Shown here: positions 60,712 to 64,000 of the stretch, piece by piece
Numbering within the stretch: the stretch's first letter is position 1
How the letters are laid out: each line of letters opens with the position of its first letter
DNA from: Sporobacter sp942492735
Lineage (GTDB): Bacteria; Bacillota; Clostridia; Oscillospirales; Oscillospiraceae
NCBI GenBank assembly: GCA_942492735.1
Contig: OW818648.1
Span: forward strand, 1,178,001 to 1,242,000
Direction of reading: 5' to 3'
Length of the DNA: 64,000 bases
Notes under the pieces: generated by a model
The model's input: only the letters and a program-made list of their open reading frames with translations
Databases searched by the model: none
What the model was told of the DNA's origin: nothing
Made by a program: the position numbers and the translations under genes

Positions 60712-61704
60712 ATGAATAAGAAGAACGGATATTCCAGGCTTGCTGATTCCAAAAGTTTATTACTTATATTTGTGATGGCTGCCCTTATTGTGATTTTTTA
60801 TGTGATTAACAACGCATATTTGTCTGCGGACAACATTAGAACGATTTTGACTTCAGCAAGCTTATCCGGCACGATTGCCGTCGGCATGGGCCTTCTGATC
60901 ATCAGCGGTCAAGTGGATTTATCCTCGGGCGCAACGGGAATGATGGGAGGACTGCTCGTCGCCATACTGCTGCAAACCAATATGCCATGGCCGCTTGCTC
61001 TTTTAATCACAGTTTTATTTGGCTGTGCTATCGGGCTTCTCATTTCATTTTTTGTCAATGTACTAAACTTCACGTCATTTATCACAACGCTCGCTTTAAT
61101 GACAACGCTGAGCGGCATCGGACTCGTTATTACAAATGCCGAAAATATCACAATAAATAATCAAAACTTCTGGGCGCTTGGCTCCATCAATGTTTTCGGT
61201 ATTATACCATTGCCGTTTTTTATTATGCTGCTCCTATGCCTTATTTTTGGGCTTATACTTCGTTTCACGAAATTCGGCAGATCGATATATATGTGTGGGG
61301 GTAATGCAGGCGCAGCGAGACTTGCCGGTATTAATCCGAAGACAATACATACAGTTTTGTTCATGAACAACAGCGCTATCGCGTGTCTAACCGGTTCGAT
61401 TTTAGCGGCGCGTATGCACAACGCAAGTCCTTCGGGCGTCATGGGGACAGAACTTACCGCTATTACATCATCCGTCTTAGGCGGTATTTCATTTATGGGC
61501 GGCAGCGGCACGATGGGCGGTGCTTTTATCGGGATTTTGCTCTTAAACGTTTTTACAAACGGTCTTGTGATTGCTGGTTTGAGTGCGTATTCACGTATTG
61601 TGGCACAAGGCGTCCTTTTAATTGCTGCGCTAATTTTGGACTATTATCGGGAAGAGGCAAGACAAAAGGCACTCAAAGCGTTTACCGAACAAGGTGTAGA
61701 GTAA
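60712..61704 (+). CDS. Sugar-type ABC transporter permease (RbsC family)
   Basis: A 330-residue permease with 8-10 helices. Family motifs: GTIAVGMGLLIISGQVDLSS, the cytoplasmic loop FTKFGRSIYMCGGNAGAARL AG, and SSVLGGISFMGGSGTMGGAF. ATG follows GGGGAGGGCATT, 11 bp after the ATPase gene. With the next gene it probably forms a heterodimeric channel. Confidence 0.93.
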   Translation: MNKKNGYSRLADSKSLLLIFVMAALIVIFYVINNAYLSADNIRTILTSASLSGTIAVGMGLLIISGQVDLSSGATGMMGGLLVAILLQTNMPWPLALLITVLFGCAIGLLISFFVNVLNFTSFITTLALMTTLSGIGLVITNAENITINNQNFWALGSINVFGIIPLPFFIMLLLCLIFGLILRFTKFGRSIYMCGGNAGAARLAGINPKTIHTVLFMNNSAIACLTGSILAARMHNASPSGVMGTELTAITSSVLGGISFMGGSGTMGGAFIGILLLNVFTNGLVIAGLSAYSRIVAQGVLLIAALILDYYREEARQKALKAFTEQGVE

Positions 61705-61720
61705 AGGGGGCGATCGAAAA

Positions 61721-62695
61721 ATGACATCAAAAATAAAGAAATTCATTAAATCAAAGATATTTGCTCTATTGGTACTGCTGGCAGCTATCATCTTGTTTTT
61801 CATGTTCGCCTCAGATTATAAGTTCATCAATCCTATTAATATCAGAAGCATTCTGAATTCAATGGTGCTCTATACGCTTTTGGCAGTTGGCGTGGCAATG
61901 CTGATTATTTCCGGCGAAATAGATCTGTCACCCGGGTACATCGGAACAATGAGCGGTGTTTTATTTGCCGTATTGTCAGAGAGTATCGGACTTCCGTGGT
62001 ATCTTTCGCTTTTGCTTTGCTTATTGGCAGGTGCGGCCATCGGGCTACTCAACGCGCTTTTGGTTAACAAATTCAGGCTCCCAAGCTTTATTGCCACGTT
62101 GGCAACCGGTCCGTTTATTGTAAAAGGCTTCACTTATATTTTGGCAGACGGCGGCGTCATCTCGTTAAGCGGCAGCCCGGAAAATAATTTTGTGATTTTC
62201 TTGGGATTATATAAAATTGCGAAATTCGTACCTGTTTCTATAATTCTGGCGCTTGTCGCCATCATTGTATACGGCATTATTTTGGCAAAAACGGAATTCG
62301 GCAGAAGTGTTTACTTAATAGGCAGCAACAAAATGGCATCTCGGTTTGCCGGCATTAATCCCAAGAAAATTTCCTACATTTTGTTTGCCAACAGCGGATT
62401 TCTCGGCGCTTTGGCAGGCATTATTTACACGGGACGTCTGAAAGCGGGAAATGTCGAGGGTACAAATAACTATACCTTTGCCGCAATTACAGCGGCGATA
62501 ATAGGGGGAATCTCATTTACCGGCGGCGACGGCTCGATGTTTGGATGCTTTATAGGGCTTCTCATCATTAACGGTTTCAGCAACGGCTTGTCCATCCTGG
62601 GTGTCTCACCTTATTGGCAGTCAGTTGCGTCCGGACTTCTGCTTTTAGTTGCATTGATATTTGATTATTTTTCGGTGCGAAGCAGGAAAAAATAA
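61721..62695 (+). CDS. Sugar-type ABC transporter permease (RbsC family), second subunit
   Basis: A 324-residue permease homologous to its neighbour: LLAVGVAMLIISGEIDLSPG, loop KTEFGRSVYLIGSNKMASRF, and AAIIGGISFTGGDGSMFGCF. ATG follows GGGGGCGATCGAAAA, 16 bp after the previous stop. Last gene of the operon. Confidence 0.93.
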   Translation: MTSKIKKFIKSKIFALLVLLAAIILFFMFASDYKFINPINIRSILNSMVLYTLLAVGVAMLIISGEIDLSPGYIGTMSGVLFAVLSESIGLPWYLSLLLCLLAGAAIGLLNALLVNKFRLPSFIATLATGPFIVKGFTYILADGGVISLSGSPENNFVIFLGLYKIAKFVPVSIILALVAIIVYGIILAKTEFGRSVYLIGSNKMASRFAGINPKKISYILFANSGFLGALAGIIYTGRLKAGNVEGTNNYTFAAITAAIIGGISFTGGDGSMFGCFIGLLIINGFSNGLSILGVSPYWQSVASGLLLLVALIFDYFSVRSRKK

Positions 62696-62741
62696 TTTCG
62701 AAGGAAAAAATGACAGCAATTTGCTAGGTTTCGGTCATAAG

Positions 62742-62786
62742 ACAAAGAGAGCCAGTCGGAAAAGACGAGCTCTCTTTGTGATTTTC
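62742..62786. terminator. Terminator after the sugar-type importer operon
   Basis: 11-bp stem acaaagagagc / gctctctttgt with a 16-nt loop followed by gatttt. It can also serve the convergent lipocalin-like gene. Confidence 0.8.
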
Positions 62787-62818
62787 ACTATAAATACTCC
62801 GGGCGATACGACATTGAG

Positions 62819-63262
62819 CTATCCGCGTACCCAGCGCAGCGCGGTGCGCCGGCGTTTGCCGTCGCTGCCGATGCGAACGGGGTCGGCGGTCAGGATGAGG
62901 GTGGCGCCGTCGTCCTCGAAACAGACGTAGCGTTTTTGGCGGCTTCCGATCCAGTTCTGGATGAGACTGAATTCAAGCGCGTGATAGACGATTTGATTCT
63001 CCTCGTCGACGGTGAAGCGACCGGCGTATGCAAACATGCCGCGTGCGGCGGCGAGCGTCTGCTCGTCGGTGCCGAGCTCCGTGTCCGGCACGTCATAACG
63101 CGGCCGACCGGCGCGAAGGATCTCGACAGACACCCATCCGTCCTGCGAATAACAGATAAAACCGGTCGCATCCTCTCCCATGATATGGACGGTCACGCCG
63201 TCCTCGTCCGTCCCTGTGAACGAAGCGAGCTTCCACGTGCCGAGCAGTTTTTCTTTGAGCAT
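62819..63262 (-). CDS. Lipocalin-like domain protein
   Basis: A 147-residue protein; ATG at 63262 (MLKEKLLGTWKLASF) lies 7 nt after GAGGAGG. The pattern LLGTWKLASFTGTDEDG, TGFICYSQDGWVSVEI, AYAGRFTVDEENQIVYH and LILTADP matches the small bacterial lipocalin-like (Lipocalin_5) domain, a beta barrel for hydrophobic ligands. No signal peptide, so cytoplasmic. The local GC content is higher than in the flanking genes. Upstream is a divergently placed TetR-type gene's end, so regulation is not evident. Confidence 0.82.
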   Translation of the reverse strand: MLKEKLLGTWKLASFTGTDEDGVTVHIMGEDATGFICYSQDGWVSVEILRAGRPRYDVPDTELGTDEQTLAAARGMFAYAGRFTVDEENQIVYHALEFSLIQNWIGSRQKRYVCFEDDGATLILTADPVRIGSDGKRRRTALRWVRG

Positions 63263-63352
63263 GATTTGTCCTCCTCGATAATGCATTTGTATTCATTAAT
63301 AATTAATGGTCTGTTTTAGTCTTTAACGCTACCCTTACGCACGCCTGGCGAA

Positions 63353-63949
63353 TTATCTTTCGTTCGAGCGTTTACAGGTGAGTGCCGGTAAAAAAAGAGC
63401 CGAGAATTCCTCCATGCGATCTAAAATTGAATAATTGCCATCCCTCCTGGACCAGTCAACCGCGACGCCGCTCAACGCAATCAGGAGCAGATCAGCTGTT
63501 TTTTCAGGAGATAACAACGTTGTAAATTCGCCTTTCTGCTGACCTGTTGATACAATCTCCGCCAGCTTTTGAACAAGCGGGCGTTTTTCGTTATATATAT
63601 TATATTCTGTAGGGCAGCACCTTGAAATCAGCTTTGAAAGCTCTATCCCGTTTTCCACGATATGTGCCGCAAACCCCCGGCTGATCAGCTTCAGGTTCTC
63701 TAACGCGCTGGCATTCGTTAAAAGTGGGAAGACATGCTCGAGCATGTATATATCAATGAGCTCCATGAGACTGGCTAAAATATCGGATTTCTGCTTGAAG
63801 TAATGATAAAAGCTGCCGATAGAGATGTCCGCGGTTGTGCAGATTTCCTGAACACTAATTTCCTCAAAGGATTTTGTCTTCATCAAATGCAATACCTTTT
63901 CGAGTATCTCAATTCGGCGCTGGACCTGTTTTTGGTGGATTTTTGACAC
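63353..63949 (-). CDS. TetR family transcriptional regulator
   Basis: A 198-residue TetR protein. The GTG at 63949 (VSKIHQKQVQRRIEILE) lies 9 nt after GGGGGG; ATG at 63997 is less well supported. DNA-binding domain: TKSFEEISVQEICTTADISI then GSFYHYFKQKSDILASL. The C-terminal ligand domain is unassigned. It lies 90 bp upstream of the lipocalin-like gene in the same direction, so it may control that gene. Confidence 0.88.
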   Translation of the reverse strand: MSKIHQKQVQRRIEILEKVLHLMKTKSFEEISVQEICTTADISIGSFYHYFKQKSDILASLMELIDIYMLEHVFPLLTNASALENLKLISRGFAAHIVENGIELSKLISRCCPTEYNIYNEKRPLVQKLAEIVSTGQQKGEFTTLLSPEKTADLLLIALSGVAVDWSRRDGNYSILDRMEEFSALFLPALTCKRSNER

Positions 63950-64000
63950 GCAGATATCCCCCCCAGTCAAAGATACTAACATCATAATCAACTGCATAAA

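Overview
The window looks like chromosomal DNA of an anaerobic clostridial Firmicute, plausibly of the Oscillospirales/Ruminococcaceae type. The grounds are strong AGGAGG-type ribosome binding sites, many TTG/GTG starts, SLH-anchored surface proteins, lipobox lipoproteins, paired CBO0543-type membrane proteins, UroD-family methyltransferase-like proteins and a glycyl radical enzyme. The taxonomic placement is inference; no rRNA or other taxonomic marker was used.

Layout. (1) 1-6.0 kb is housekeeping: a truncated left-handed beta-helix sugar-nucleotide enzyme, two tandem CBO0543-type membrane proteins on the minus strand, then polA-rimI-tsaD on the plus strand. (2) 6.5-6.75 kb holds an intact tRNA-Ala(CGC) with a terminator, preceded by a copy of only its first 22 nt. 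(3) 6.7-30.6 kb is an accessory region. It has a decayed parA, an Mrr-like nuclease next to a caspase-like/serine-recombinase chimera, a DUF1538-PII pair, an L25(Ctc)-sigma factor pair, zinc-ribbon proteins and lipoproteins, an FtsZ paralogue without a C-terminal tail, an SDR, UPF0316, arginase-like and Rnk-like genes, a MarR-pirin-FMN reductase operon, and a 7TM-GAF-GGDEF-EAL protein. (4) 30.6-34.9 kb and 34.9-41.8 kb are two consecutive cassettes. Each holds a transcriptional regulator (TetR; MalT/LuxR-like) and a very large secreted protein with three SLH domains. Each cassette ends with a copy of the 3' part of the tRNA-Ala gene plus a terminator (57 bp at 30564 and 34890; only 14 bp at 41829). 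(5) 42-63 kb is a catabolic/transport region: a branched-chain-amino-acid-type ABC importer (LivKGFHM), two UroD/MtaA-family genes (one frameshifted), LysR and PucR-type regulators, a glycyl radical enzyme with an unusual active-site sequence, an Fe-S/FMN/FAD oxidoreductase, a sugar-type ABC importer and its binding protein. A lipocalin-like protein and a TetR close the window.

Working model (inference). The right-hand 20 kb reads as an uptake-and-degradation locus for one or more unidentified substrates, under four local regulators. The middle of the window is a hot spot anchored on tRNA-Ala that has collected regulator-plus-surface-protein cassettes and defence or mobile-element debris. The observations I would follow first are: (a) the displaced tRNA halves with inverted-repeat flanks, (b) a three-member family of structured leaders in front of three unrelated minus-strand genes at 14.7, 24.4 and 25.0 kb, (c) the nuclease/caspase locus, and (d) the glycyl radical enzyme with Cys-Val-Tyr-Pro at its active site and no activase nearby.
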